A stretch of 64,000 bases of DNA from Roseivirga ehrenbergii (GCF_001593005.1 NZ_LQZQ01000050.1:62001-126000); one strand, 5' to 3'; counted from the first letter of the stretch, positions 49,713 through 59,193 are shown. Notes: generated from the sequence alone by a model not told the origin. Numbers and translations: made by a program.

Positions 49713-51551
49713 TTAATTGAGTAATTGAGATATGAGAGATACACTAAAAATTGTCAGCATAAACCAACCGATAAAGCCTTCGATAATAGCTAAATAGCGG
49801 GGGAGACCTTTGATAGGGATTTCGCCAAAGCCTAAAGTAGTAAAAGCGTTTATACTTAGCATAAGTGCATTAAGTACACGTATAGAAAGATCAAAGCCAA
49901 CGCCAATAACTAGGTAGGTGCCAATTTGTATATTTTTCCAACGTTTTTGTAAAGGATTGAGCGTATGCCATTTGCCACTGAGAATGTCTGTGGTTTTAAG
50001 AAAACTACTTGTCAGTTTTGTGCTTATCATTGCCATATTATACACTGGCTTGGACCAAGCAATGAAGAAGCGAGGAAGTTCTAACTTTCCATCTTCAATT
50101 CTTTTTTTGAAAGCCTCATATTCACTGAGCTCTTTCTTTTTTTCTACCAGATAGATATCGTTCATACCTTCTTTACTTCGGAGGTACTTTTGGAAGAAGT
50201 CGAAACGGTGTAATATTCTATGTTTACCTTGCTCGTCCCAGCTGTTGGGAAAGAACAAGTAAACTAAGGCAAATAGAATAACCACTTTTACCGAAAAAAC
50301 TATTGCTTTTGAGGGTTCTGTTCCGTAATCGGAAAACACTTTAAGAAACTGATTCACCTTCCACTTAAAGAAGGTGTTAAAAGAAGGGTCTTGAGAGTAG
50401 AGGTAAGCAAGACGCTCAGTTTCCATGTTTTTAATACCAATGTAAACTGTATTTACATCTTCCAAATCGTGTTGGGCCTTATATAAATCAAGGAGCTTAC
50501 CTCTCAATTTTACTTCTTGCTTATATGACTTTCCAAATTGAACGATATCATTTTTATAATTGGTCAGAATGCTGTTATTGGCTTCATAACTAATGAAGCT
50601 ACTCATTTTAACAGAATCTGAAAGCGTGTTGAAATAGTCGTTATAGCCTTGTGAAGAGATCAGTTGATTGCCCCATTGTGACCATTCAAAAGTGCTGCTG
50701 GTGGTTAAGTCATCAAAATCCAACAATACATGATTGTTGAATGTGTTTTCTTCCAAAATGGAAGTGTTGAGTTCCATCGAGCCTAGAACCTTTATTTCAG
50801 CAATCCAATCTCCAAAGTTGTTTCCTGAAATATCTACTTGGTCGGTTAAATTTCCTGTAATTGTTACTCTTCCTTGATCGTAAAAAGTACAATTTTTAAC
50901 AGTAACAGATACTACCGAAACCCCATTGAACCTAGAGCCCCTACCTTCTTTAGATCCCCAAATTTCAGAGTTTTCAATCCTAATTCTAGAACGCATTTTC
51001 TCATCTGTGGTACCCAAATCCATGTTTACACTTTTTTTCAACTTACTATTGGTTACCGTTACTGCTAAGTTTATCGCACGACTATTTCTATCCAGCAACT
51101 CTATGGTTTTGGCCATTGATTCTGTCGACATAATGGTTAGTCTTCCTTCAAAAGTACAGTTCATAAAGTGCACAGATGAAGTGTTGCGGAGCATTACGTT
51201 CTTGTTGAATTGTATATGGTGCAAAGCACTGGGCTGTCGTCTGTCTGGGGCATCAAAATGCACATTGGTAAGCTGTAGCTCCTTGTTTACAAAAATTGAA
51301 TCAGAGTTGGCGAATGTATTTATTGAACTTCCTGGGAAACTTGTATAACTAAAGCGGCTATCGGTGCTTTGGTCATACTTAATAATTGCATTTTCGAGCC
51401 TAAAAGTAGAGTCGTTTGAGTTTTCTATCATTTCGAAAAACTCGGAATAAGTGTAGTTCTTAAACTCATTGGTTTGAGAAAATAAATACTGGGAGGCACA
51501 CAAAAATAAAATCAACAAGAAAATTGATCTAAAACGAGAAGGGGTTTGCAT
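49713..51551 (-). CDS. Channel-like membrane protein with an exported beta-rich domain
   Basis: A 612-residue protein. After a signal peptide (LLILFLCASQYLFSQ) comes a roughly 380-residue extracytoplasmic region of short repeated strands (such as VTVTNSKLKKSVNMDLG and VTVKNCTFYDQGRVTITGN), suggestive of a beta-helix. A membrane span lies at 415-433, then a cytoplasmic linker of about 105 residues. The C-terminus has a span (about 541-560), a pore-like loop with TTLGFGE at 571-577 and a last span. TTLGFGE resembles potassium-channel filters (TTVGYGD). The function is inferred. Confidence 0.65.
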   Translation of the reverse strand: MQTPSRFRSIFLLILFLCASQYLFSQTNEFKNYTYSEFFEMIENSNDSTFRLENAIIKYDQSTDSRFSYTSFPGSSINTFANSDSIFVNKELQLTNVHFDAPDRRQPSALHHIQFNKNVMLRNTSSVHFMNCTFEGRLTIMSTESMAKTIELLDRNSRAINLAVTVTNSKLKKSVNMDLGTTDEKMRSRIRIENSEIWGSKEGRGSRFNGVSVVSVTVKNCTFYDQGRVTITGNLTDQVDISGNNFGDWIAEIKVLGSMELNTSILEENTFNNHVLLDFDDLTTSSTFEWSQWGNQLISSQGYNDYFNTLSDSVKMSSFISYEANNSILTNYKNDIVQFGKSYKQEVKLRGKLLDLYKAQHDLEDVNTVYIGIKNMETERLAYLYSQDPSFNTFFKWKVNQFLKVFSDYGTEPSKAIVFSVKVVILFALVYLFFPNSWDEQGKHRILHRFDFFQKYLRSKEGMNDIYLVEKKKELSEYEAFKKRIEDGKLELPRFFIAWSKPVYNMAMISTKLTSSFLKTTDILSGKWHTLNPLQKRWKNIQIGTYLVIGVGFDLSIRVLNALMLSINAFTTLGFGEIPIKGLPRYLAIIEGFIGWFMLTIFSVSLISQLLN

Positions 51552-51842
51552 ACTGTGGTTTAAGGTTGTACTGCTATGTGAAAAGTTATGGAATATACTG
51601 AAAACAGCGGCCGAATCAATATTGGGTTGTTTTTTAGACGAGCATAGGGTGTTGTAGTTTAATAACGAACTTCATTTTAGTTGATGTGTCCAAATTAAAT
51701 TTTGATTACAGGTAAAAAGTAAATTGATAATTTGGTGTAAGTTTTTGTGAGTTCTTTTCTACCTTTAAAAGAAGGCGATGGGATGTTGGAGTTGGGATTG
51801 TAGCCTTTATTATCAATCAACCTTAATGATTTTTTTACTACT
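51552..51842. other. Divergent intergenic region
   Basis: A 291-bp gap between divergent genes. No full -7 consensus box, hairpin or conserved motif was recognised in it; TACCTTTA near 51758 is one base off the -7 consensus for the radical SAM gene. Confidence 0.4.
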
Positions 51843-53477
51843 ATGAATGTTCTTTTAAGTTATCCCATTTTCCCCACAAGCTTTTGGTCATTTGAAAAGG
51901 CTGTGCAAGGCATTGGTAAAAAGGCCTTTATGCCGCCTTTATGTTTGGTAACGGTTGCCGCCTTGCTTCCTCAAGATTGGAACTTCCGGTTGAGAGACCG
52001 AAATATTGAACCAGTAACTGAAGAAGATTGGGATTGGGCAGATGTGGTTATGTTTTCTGGCATGATTGCCCAGAAAGAAGACTATTTAGCTCAAATTAGA
52101 GAAGCAAAACGAAGGGACAAACCTGTTGTGGTGGGTGGACCTTATGCTACCTCTTTACCTAATGACTTTATCAATGCTGGTGCAGATTACTTGGTTTTAG
52201 ATGAAGGGGAATACACAATTGGCCTCTTTGTAGATGCTTTTAACCGAGGAGAGAAATCTGGCATTTTCAGGTCTAAAGACAAACCAGATGTTACTTTGAG
52301 TCCTGTTCCTCGTTTTGATTTGCTAGATATGGACGCATATTTTCTGATGGCAATTCAGTATTCTAGGGGCTGCCCGTTTCAATGTGAGTTTTGCGATATC
52401 ATTATTCTGTATGGCCGAAAACCGAGAACAAAAACCTTCAGTCAGGTAGAAAAGGAACTTGATGCTCTTTTAGAACTAGGTTGGAAAGGAGGAATCTTCT
52501 TTGTAGACGATAACTTTATTGGCAATAAACGAACTGTCAAGCCATTTTTAGAAAAGCTCATTGATTGGCAAACCAATAATGGATATCCCTTTAGTTTTAC
52601 AACTGAGGCCTCAATTGATATGGCACAAGACGATCAGTTGCTTGAGCTGATGGCGCACAGTAAGTTTTCTACTGTATTTATTGGTATTGAAACACCCGAT
52701 ACAGACAGCTTGAAACTCACCCTTAAACATCAGAATAACAGAACCCCAATGAATGAGTCGCTCGAGAAGATCGCTAAATCGGGGCTTAGAATTATGGCTG
52801 GTTTTATCATTGGCTTTGATGATGAAAAGAAAGGAGCAGGGCAACGGGTGTTTAATTTTGCTACAGAGAATGCAATTCCAGGGGTAACATTCAGTATGCT
52901 TCAGGCTTTGCCGGGTACGGCCTTGTGGGACAGACTTAAGGCAAGTGATAGGTTGTTAGATGACGCTAATTTGAACCAAACCACATTGCTTAATTTTATT
53001 CCAACCAGACCTATTGAAGATATTGCGGAAGAGTATGTAGAGGCTTTCTGGAAATTATATGATCCTAAAAACTATATGAAAAGGGTGTTCGACCATTTTA
53101 TGATGGTGGGGCAAGCCGAAGTACATCGTAACCCAGAGTTGAGAAAGAAAATGGCCAATAAGCATAAAACCGACTTCGATTTTAAAGGGATTATGTTCGG
53201 TTTAAAAATGCTTGCCAAACTTGGGTTTGTAAGAAGCACACGTTTTGTTTTTTGGAAATACCTCTATAGAATGTACAGAGAAAATCCAGGGGGTATAGGT
53301 AACTTTTTGTCATTTGCTGCTTTTATGGAGCATTTCTTACCCTACAGAAAAATGGTAAAGAAAGAAATTGAAGAAGCGCTCAAGGCAAGAATGGATGGTA
53401 AAGTGCAGGTAATGAAGCCAATGATTGAATTATCGGAAGATAATGAGAAGGATATTAAATGGTATCAGGCTAGCTAA
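51843..53477 (+). CDS. B12-binding radical SAM protein (DUF4070-like)
   Basis: A 544-residue enzyme: N-terminal cobalamin-binding-type domain (VVVGGPYATSLPNDFI, GADYLVLDEGE), then a radical SAM domain with the cluster cysteines in SRGCPFQCEFCDI (C177, C181, C184), FVDDNFIGNK and VFIGIETPDTDSL, and a helical C-terminal region as in DUF4070 relatives such as HpnJ-like proteins. It probably methylates or rearranges a lipid or similar substrate using adenosyl/methylcobalamin and SAM. The reaction is unknown. A hairpin with a TTCG loop follows. Confidence 0.88.
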   Translation: MNVLLSYPIFPTSFWSFEKAVQGIGKKAFMPPLCLVTVAALLPQDWNFRLRDRNIEPVTEEDWDWADVVMFSGMIAQKEDYLAQIREAKRRDKPVVVGGPYATSLPNDFINAGADYLVLDEGEYTIGLFVDAFNRGEKSGIFRSKDKPDVTLSPVPRFDLLDMDAYFLMAIQYSRGCPFQCEFCDIIILYGRKPRTKTFSQVEKELDALLELGWKGGIFFVDDNFIGNKRTVKPFLEKLIDWQTNNGYPFSFTTEASIDMAQDDQLLELMAHSKFSTVFIGIETPDTDSLKLTLKHQNNRTPMNESLEKIAKSGLRIMAGFIIGFDDEKKGAGQRVFNFATENAIPGVTFSMLQALPGTALWDRLKASDRLLDDANLNQTTLLNFIPTRPIEDIAEEYVEAFWKLYDPKNYMKRVFDHFMMVGQAEVHRNPELRKKMANKHKTDFDFKGIMFGLKMLAKLGFVRSTRFVFWKYLYRMYRENPGGIGNFLSFAAFMEHFLPYRKMVKKEIEEALKARMDGKVQVMKPMIELSEDNEKDIKWYQAS

Positions 53478-53517
53478 AATTTATGAATTATAGGCTCTCC
53501 ATAGCAGAAACAGAAAT

Positions 53518-53537
53518 GGAGTCTTCGGACTCCTTTT
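53518..53537 (+). terminator. Rho-independent terminator with a TTCG tetraloop
   Basis: GGAGTC and GACTCC pair around TTCG and are followed by TTTT. It ends the radical SAM gene 40 bp after its stop and borders the convergent DoxX gene. Confidence 0.8.
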
Positions 53538-53888
53538 CTATGTAAATAACCAAGCCCAGTAAATTAAAAATCCCTGCAGCGGAAGCCTTACCCACAGGGC
53601 AATTATGTACCATGTCTTTTTTACTTTGTTCGTTTGGAGCATATGGATATTGGCAGGGAAAACGCCAATGAGTACGGCTATAATTCCCCAAGCACCAATT
53701 TCTTGAGTAGAAGGAAAGAGGAGTAATGTACCAAAAACGATCTCGAAAACACCACTCAAATATACCAAGGCTAAATGGTAGGGAAGATACCTCGGCATAA
53801 TTCTGAGGTAGGCCTTTGGTTTAATAAAGTGCATAATGCCAGCTAAAATGTACATGGCACTCATGATATAAAGCGAAGTATTCTCCAT
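53538..53888 (-). CDS. DoxX-like membrane protein
   Basis: A 116-residue protein with four hydrophobic segments in the DoxX layout: MSAMYILAGIMHFIKPKAYL, ALVYLSGVFEIVFGTLLLFP, GAWGIIAVLIGVFPANIHML and WYIIALWVRLPLQGFLIYWA. DoxX-type proteins are quinone-linked oxidoreductase subunits or stress proteins; the role here is unknown. ATG 53888 is chosen over TTG 53921. It lies next to the TolC gene but is probably separate. Confidence 0.8.
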   Translation of the reverse strand: MENTSLYIMSAMYILAGIMHFIKPKAYLRIMPRYLPYHLALVYLSGVFEIVFGTLLLFPSTQEIGAWGIIAVLIGVFPANIHMLQTNKVKKTWYIIALWVRLPLQGFLIYWAWLFT

Positions 53889-53962
53889 GAGGGAACGGTT
53901 TAGCTGTTCAATATAAGTCAATTCGATTTGAGAACCCTACATATTAATATTGGGGTACTTAA

Positions 53963-55372
53963 TTACTTATAAAGTCGACCAGAGGCATAGTCAATTCCAG
54001 CGCTAGAAATGTTGTATTTAGACACTAGAGCAATGGCTTTGAGTCGGGCTTCTATCAAACTAGATTCGCGGGAATTGACTAAGAAAAGAGAACTCTCGCC
54101 TATATTAAATTTGATTCTTTCTCCTTCTAGTAAGCTACTATAGTTGCTTACAGCATCTCTATATATATCTACCTGTTTTCTTAATGCAACATGTTCATTA
54201 AAGTAACTCAGTACTTTATTTTCTATTTCCAACTGTTTTTGTCGTTGCCCAAAGGCGGTATTCTCTATTTTATACTTGGCCAATTGCAGGTTGCCACGTT
54301 GTTCTCTTAAAAAAATAGGTAAGCTAAACTCAATACCCCATTTGTAGTTTTGGTTCGAAACATTATTCAGGAAATTGTCTCCTACAGGTTCGCTTAGGAA
54401 ATTATAGTTGAGGTTGAGTTTTGGTTTTATTTTCTCTGCTTTCAATTTTCTTTCAATTTCTAGTGATGACAGCTTGAATTGATAAATCTGCATGTCGGGA
54501 TGAGCATTAGGTACAGCATTAACATAGGCTTGTAGAGTATCAAAGGAGGTGGTGTTACTCAACTCAATTTCATCGAAAAGCGGAGGTCTGAGTTCGTCAG
54601 TAATCTCTAAAGGAGTGTTGTTTTCAAACCATAAGTAGTTTGAAAGTTCGAGCGTAGCATTTTGGTAGGCTAGTTGATATTCATTTCGACCTAACTCTCT
54701 ATTCTGAACTTGAATTTTTGCTTCTAAGGTATCTATTGCAGGCTTGTCGCCAAGTAAATGACTGTTTTTAACGGCTTCAAAACGAGTAACTGCCAAGCTA
54801 ACAGACTCCTCATAAACTCGATATTCATTATAGGCCTGTACCCACTTCCAATATTGTTTAATAGCATCAAAGTAAAGTTCATTCATCAGTGCTTTTTGTT
54901 CTGCCACAGTCGAAGAAGCAAATACATTGGCTTTTTGTAATGCCGCCCTGCGTTTATCTATAAACAGGCCTTGTCCTAGTGACACTGAAACACCCCCATA
55001 CCAAAGACCTCCATTAGGAACTTTGTTTTCTGGATTTAGGTATACACCACTGTTTTGATCAAATCCAGTTTTAAACTCAAGTCCATACCAAGTTGGGATT
55101 TTCAAACCACTATTCAGGATGCTGTAATACTCTTTGTCTTCAAATTGCTTTTGATCAAAATTGGCGAATAACTTGGGGTCGAAGCCACCACGGGCTGCCC
55201 TTACAGAGCTTTCTCCTTGCTGAATTAGTAGTTTACCTTGCTGAGCAATAGGGTGATAATTCTCTATGTACCAAAGAAGTTGATCTTGGGTAAATATTGG
55301 ACGCTCTTCTTGCCCTTGAGCAAAATGGAAGCAGATTGAAAGTAATAAGATGGTTTTTATCAATCTATTCAT
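53963..55372 (-). CDS. TolC family outer-membrane efflux protein
   Basis: A 469-residue protein with a signal peptide (LLSICFHFAQG) and two TolC-type halves of long coiled-coil helices (YRVYEESVSLAVTRFEAVKN and YRDAVSNYSSLLEGERIKFN) and barrel strands (YGGVSVSLGQGLFIDKRRAA). It forms the outer-membrane tunnel for a tripartite exporter with the upstream HlyD-like and ABC genes (TAATG overlap with HlyD). Confidence 0.88.
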   Translation of the reverse strand: MNRLIKTILLLSICFHFAQGQEERPIFTQDQLLWYIENYHPIAQQGKLLIQQGESSVRAARGGFDPKLFANFDQKQFEDKEYYSILNSGLKIPTWYGLEFKTGFDQNSGVYLNPENKVPNGGLWYGGVSVSLGQGLFIDKRRAALQKANVFASSTVAEQKALMNELYFDAIKQYWKWVQAYNEYRVYEESVSLAVTRFEAVKNSHLLGDKPAIDTLEAKIQVQNRELGRNEYQLAYQNATLELSNYLWFENNTPLEITDELRPPLFDEIELSNTTSFDTLQAYVNAVPNAHPDMQIYQFKLSSLEIERKLKAEKIKPKLNLNYNFLSEPVGDNFLNNVSNQNYKWGIEFSLPIFLREQRGNLQLAKYKIENTAFGQRQKQLEIENKVLSYFNEHVALRKQVDIYRDAVSNYSSLLEGERIKFNIGESSLFLVNSRESSLIEARLKAIALVSKYNISSAGIDYASGRLYK

Positions 55373-56727
55373 TACTTCTTTTTTGAACTATTGTCTGTAC
55401 TGTTCTCGGCTACATAGTAGTCTGCAGGAAAGCCATTGAGCTTACGCCATAGTTCATACCATATAGGTACGTTTTTCAATAAGGCCATTCCATTAGCGCC
55501 AGAACCCACACGCAAACCTTCTGGCCAAGGTTCATCACTTGGGTCTGGGGCTACCAAAACCCTATACTGTCCGTTTGCACTTGTGAAATTGTCTATGGCT
55601 ACTACATTTCCTCCGAAAGTTCCGTACGACAGGTTTGGCCAGCCAGAAAAAGCAATAGACGGCCAGCCATCAAAGATGAAACGGATCGGTTGACCTTCTC
55701 TAATGAGAGGTAGATCCATTGGTTTTATGTAGAGGGAAACGGCTAAATCATAATCTGCAGGCATAATCGTCAAAAGTTGTTCGCCTTCTTTTAAGGTTTC
55801 TCCTATACCAGATTTAATGGTTTCTGTAATGTATCCATTTTGAGGAGCCGTAATATAATGCATGCCCATTCTTACAGAATAGTTTTTGTACTGATTCTCC
55901 ATTTTAGATACTGTAGCCTCAGTATCAAACTTATTCGACATGGCCGTGAATTTGTCCGATTCTGTTTTGGCAATTTTATCTTGGTACTGATTTTCAATGG
56001 AGTTAACCTCAACTTGAGCATTGATCAGTTCATTTCTGCTGCTGAGTAATTTGTTTTCAGCACTAATCTTTTTGGCTTGTGTTTCTTGAAGCTTTAAACG
56101 AGTGCTTTCCAGATCTGTGAGCGACTTTAAACCACTTTCATAAAGTTGTTCCATCCGTTTCAATTGATTCTCTGCAATTGCGTTGTTTGTTTTAGAGGCT
56201 TGAAAATCAATACTATCTGACTGAATTTTGAGCTCAATTTGTCGAATGTAGTTTTTCGCTTGCTCAAGCTTAAGCTCCTTGGTTTTTAATAAGGCTTCTA
56301 GCTGGTTATCTAAAGCGTTTATTTTTCCTGAATAGGAATTCAAGCTAGATGATTTCGAAGTGATTTGTTCTTGGGTTCTAGACAAAAGTTCAGGATCGAA
56401 ATAATCGTCTTTCACTTCTGAGATGTATAAAATGGTATCTCCCTTATTTACATAATTGCCTTCCCTTACATACCACTTTTCTATTCTACCACTAATAATT
56501 GAGTTTACTGTTTGCGGACGTTGATCGGGCTGCAAAGTGGTTACCACGCCAGTTGACCTAATGTTCTGTGTCCAAGGTAAAAACAAGGCCAGAATAAAAA
56601 GCGTGAAGAATATGGCAACAAGCCGAGTGAAGATTTTACCAGCATAATAATCCTTTACCATGGCAAACGATCGGAATTTTGATGTTTCAACCTTCCCCTC
56701 AATTTTGTTTGGACTGATGTTTAGCAT
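55372..56727 (-). CDS. HlyD-family periplasmic adaptor
   Basis: A 451-residue adaptor with one N-terminal membrane span (IFFTLFILALFLPWTQ), a barrel-sandwich domain (SGRIEKWYVREGNYVNKGDT), a long coiled-coil hairpin (NSYSGKINALDNQLEALLKT), and a beta domain (YITAPQNGYITETIKSGIGE). It bridges the ABC protein and TolC. It starts 7 bp after the ABC stop and overlaps TolC by one base (TAATG). Length and layout are normal. Confidence 0.88.
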   Translation of the reverse strand: MLNISPNKIEGKVETSKFRSFAMVKDYYAGKIFTRLVAIFFTLFILALFLPWTQNIRSTGVVTTLQPDQRPQTVNSIISGRIEKWYVREGNYVNKGDTILYISEVKDDYFDPELLSRTQEQITSKSSSLNSYSGKINALDNQLEALLKTKELKLEQAKNYIRQIELKIQSDSIDFQASKTNNAIAENQLKRMEQLYESGLKSLTDLESTRLKLQETQAKKISAENKLLSSRNELINAQVEVNSIENQYQDKIAKTESDKFTAMSNKFDTEATVSKMENQYKNYSVRMGMHYITAPQNGYITETIKSGIGETLKEGEQLLTIMPADYDLAVSLYIKPMDLPLIREGQPIRFIFDGWPSIAFSGWPNLSYGTFGGNVVAIDNFTSANGQYRVLVAPDPSDEPWPEGLRVGSGANGMALLKNVPIWYELWRKLNGFPADYYVAENSTDNSSKKK

Positions 56728-56734
56728 GCTATGA

Positions 56735-58456
56735 TTATTTTTTAGAAAAAATGTTTGAATACCATGGGTAAGTCGTCATCGATGACACCGTACCCTTTGC
56801 AATAATTTCTCCCTTTTCCATCACAATGGTTCGGTCAAATTTGTCTGCTACAAATGGGTCGTTCGAAACCGCTATTACTGTCCATTGCTGGCTAAGAAGG
56901 AAGTCCAAGAATGAAGCCTTGTCTTTCTCATTCAGTTGATTAAAATTGTCTTCTAGTAGAATCATTTTAAAATTTCCAGCAATACTTCTGGCCAACATTA
57001 TTCTCAGGATTATGCTTTGCGGTAGGTTTCGCCCTTCGGGCAATAGGGTAGTGTAATAGCCTTGAGGAATGGCATCTACAAAATCTTTGAGACCCACAAT
57101 TTCTGCTACTTGCTGTACGCGACTCATAGTGATTTCAGGTTTGCCTAATGAAATATTCTCGAATAGAGTGGCATTGAAGATGTCACCACGCGTAAGGTTG
57201 TCGCCAATAAGTTTATGAAAATCTGCTTTACACCAGTTCGTCAATGGTACGCCCTGGCTTGAAATCGAACCGCTGTATTCATCGTATAAACCAGAAACAA
57301 CATGTAGAAGCAAAGATTTGCCGGAGCCATTATAGCCTGATAAACATATCTTTTCACCCGGGTCAATACTTAGGTTTACATTTTTGATGGTGTCTTCTTT
57401 CAGGTAACTGAACCTGTAACCTAAATTGGTAATATTAATGGAAAGGCCAAGTTCGTCTGATGTATCTGCCGTTGTGCCACTATCACTGTCAAGAGGAATA
57501 TCTGTTACATTTCCTATTTTTTCAATTGAAGTGAGTACATCGTAAATGGTTTCCATGCTCAGAATGAGCTTTTCAACTGAGTTTAAAACCAAAATGATGA
57601 TAATTTCAGCCGCTACAAATTGGCCTATGTTCATTTGCTGATTAATCACCAAAAGCCCACCGATTAATAGCAAACCCGCAGTAACCAATACTTTAAAACC
57701 TACCAGGTTAATGTATTGCGTAAGTAGGGTTTTAAAATGCGCTTTCCTAGAGGTCAAGTAGCCTTCTACAACATCATCTGTTCGCTCTAAAGGTAGAGGT
57801 GTTTGACCAGCCAGTTTAAAGGTTTCCATAGCGCGGGCCAACTCTTCTAACCAATGCGCAACCATATACTTGTTTTTGGATTCTATAATGCTGGTTTTAA
57901 GGCCTTTTGGTGCCGTAAAACGAAATATTAAATACACTACAACCACCAAAAGCAATCCGAACATGATGAAAAACGGATGGTAAAGCGAAAGTAAAATCAG
58001 CCCAAAAACTACCTGCAACGATGCACTTGAAAAGTCGATCAAGATTTTTGATAGTCCTTTTTGAACCGATAAGGTGTCAAAAAAACGATTAGCCAATTCA
58101 GGGATATAGGCATTCTTAATCGATTCCATCTTCATTCTAGGAATGCGATAGGCAAACTCAAAAGCGGAACGAGTAAATATTTTCTGCTGAATATTTTCCG
58201 TTATGGTGAGTTGCATGATTTGCATTACACCTGATGCTATTACTCCAACGATTACGAAAATCACTAAAATAAACCATGAGGTAGATACCTGCCCGCCACT
58301 AATAAGGTTGATGATAGCTTGAATTCCTAAGGGTAGTGAAAGTGTGATAACGCCATTAAAGAGTGCATATACATACACGCTTATAATTTCACGCTTATCC
58401 ACTTTAAGCATGTTTAAAAACCTTTTTACAGGAGAAATACTTATTGCAGGGTTCAT
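56735..58456 (-). CDS. ABC transporter protein with degenerate ATPase motifs
   Basis: A 573-residue protein with a six-span transmembrane domain (residues about 25-295) and a C-terminal nucleotide-binding domain. Walker A is intact (GYNGSGKS, 374-381). The signature region reads GRNLPQSIILRIMLARSI rather than LSGGQ, Walker B reads MILLEDN (Asp-Glu order swapped), the Q-loop Gln is not evident in LIGDNLTRG, and the H-loop is SND (Asn for His). It is the inner-membrane part of the exporter with HlyD and TolC, but its ATP hydrolysis is doubtful. It shares one base (TAATG) with the upstream TetR stop. Confidence 0.82.
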   Translation of the reverse strand: MNPAISISPVKRFLNMLKVDKREIISVYVYALFNGVITLSLPLGIQAIINLISGGQVSTSWFILVIFVIVGVIASGVMQIMQLTITENIQQKIFTRSAFEFAYRIPRMKMESIKNAYIPELANRFFDTLSVQKGLSKILIDFSSASLQVVFGLILLSLYHPFFIMFGLLLVVVVYLIFRFTAPKGLKTSIIESKNKYMVAHWLEELARAMETFKLAGQTPLPLERTDDVVEGYLTSRKAHFKTLLTQYINLVGFKVLVTAGLLLIGGLLVINQQMNIGQFVAAEIIIILVLNSVEKLILSMETIYDVLTSIEKIGNVTDIPLDSDSGTTADTSDELGLSINITNLGYRFSYLKEDTIKNVNLSIDPGEKICLSGYNGSGKSLLLHVVSGLYDEYSGSISSQGVPLTNWCKADFHKLIGDNLTRGDIFNATLFENISLGKPEITMSRVQQVAEIVGLKDFVDAIPQGYYTTLLPEGRNLPQSIILRIMLARSIAGNFKMILLEDNFNQLNEKDKASFLDFLLSQQWTVIAVSNDPFVADKFDRTIVMEKGEIIAKGTVSSMTTYPWYSNIFSKK

Positions 58457-59142
58457 TATTTAGTGTTTTGCTGAATGGTTGAAATGGCCATGTCGGTATA
58501 AAATTGTGTAAGAACAGATGAGTCGCCAGATATATCTGTTAGGGTAGGCAAATGCTCGGCAAAATATTTTTGATCATGAATGCCTTCTATAATCGTTGAA
58601 GTGAGCGTACTCGCAAAACCAAAATTTGGATTTAGCTCTTTAATAATTTCGCTAATTCGAAGCACCATACGTTTGTAACCCGCATAGAAGCCTTCCTTAT
58701 TGGCATCGTCTACCTGCTTGGTAAGGTATGCCTTAGATGATTCTGAGATTACAATTTTGTTGAGCAAACCAAGATTGATATGGCCAAACATTTCATTGTC
58801 GGGAATGTCTTTTGAGATCACTTTGATAGCCACTTTCAACCTTTCCTCCGCAGATGAAATATTAGCAGTTGAAAACACTAAGTGATACTCTAACCAGCCC
58901 CAGTACCAAGAAGTAAGGTATAAAAGGAGTTTGTGCTTGCTTTCGAAATAACGGTAGATTGAGCTTTCTGTAGTTTCTAGTTTAGTAGCTAACTTCCTGA
59001 AAGTGAAACTTTCCAGCCCTATTTCATTAATTAATTCGATTCCGTTACTAATGATTTTTTTACCAAGTTCAGATGAATTAGGATCCTTTAAGAAGATCTT
59101 CTCATTCACTTGGATTTGCATCTGGCTAATTAAATTATTCAT
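58456..59142 (-). CDS. TetR/AcrR family regulator of the exporter operon
   Basis: A 228-residue TetR-type regulator: the helix-turn-helix LESFTFRKLATKLETTESSI and YRYFESKHKLLLYLT lie at about residues 39-75, followed by a helical ligand-binding domain. It is the first gene of the operon with the ABC, HlyD and TolC genes, so it likely represses it. A 29-bp palindrome TTTCAAAA...TTTTGAAA at 59165-59193 lies 22 bp upstream of the start and is a candidate operator. Confidence 0.85.
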   Translation of the reverse strand: MNNLISQMQIQVNEKIFLKDPNSSELGKKIISNGIELINEIGLESFTFRKLATKLETTESSIYRYFESKHKLLLYLTSWYWGWLEYHLVFSTANISSAEERLKVAIKVISKDIPDNEMFGHINLGLLNKIVISESSKAYLTKQVDDANKEGFYAGYKRMVLRISEIIKELNPNFGFASTLTSTIIEGIHDQKYFAEHLPTLTDISGDSSVLTQFYTDMAISTIQQNTK

Positions 59143-59164
59143 GTCGCGAAAACCTAACGCCTAC

Positions 59165-59193
59165 TTTCAAAAAAGGTTTAAATACTTTTGAAA
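59165..59193. promoter_or_regulatory. Candidate TetR operator
   Basis: TTTCAAAA and TTTTGAAA are perfect inverted arms separated by 13 bp that include a central TTTAAA. Location upstream of the TetR start fits autoregulation. Confidence 0.4.
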
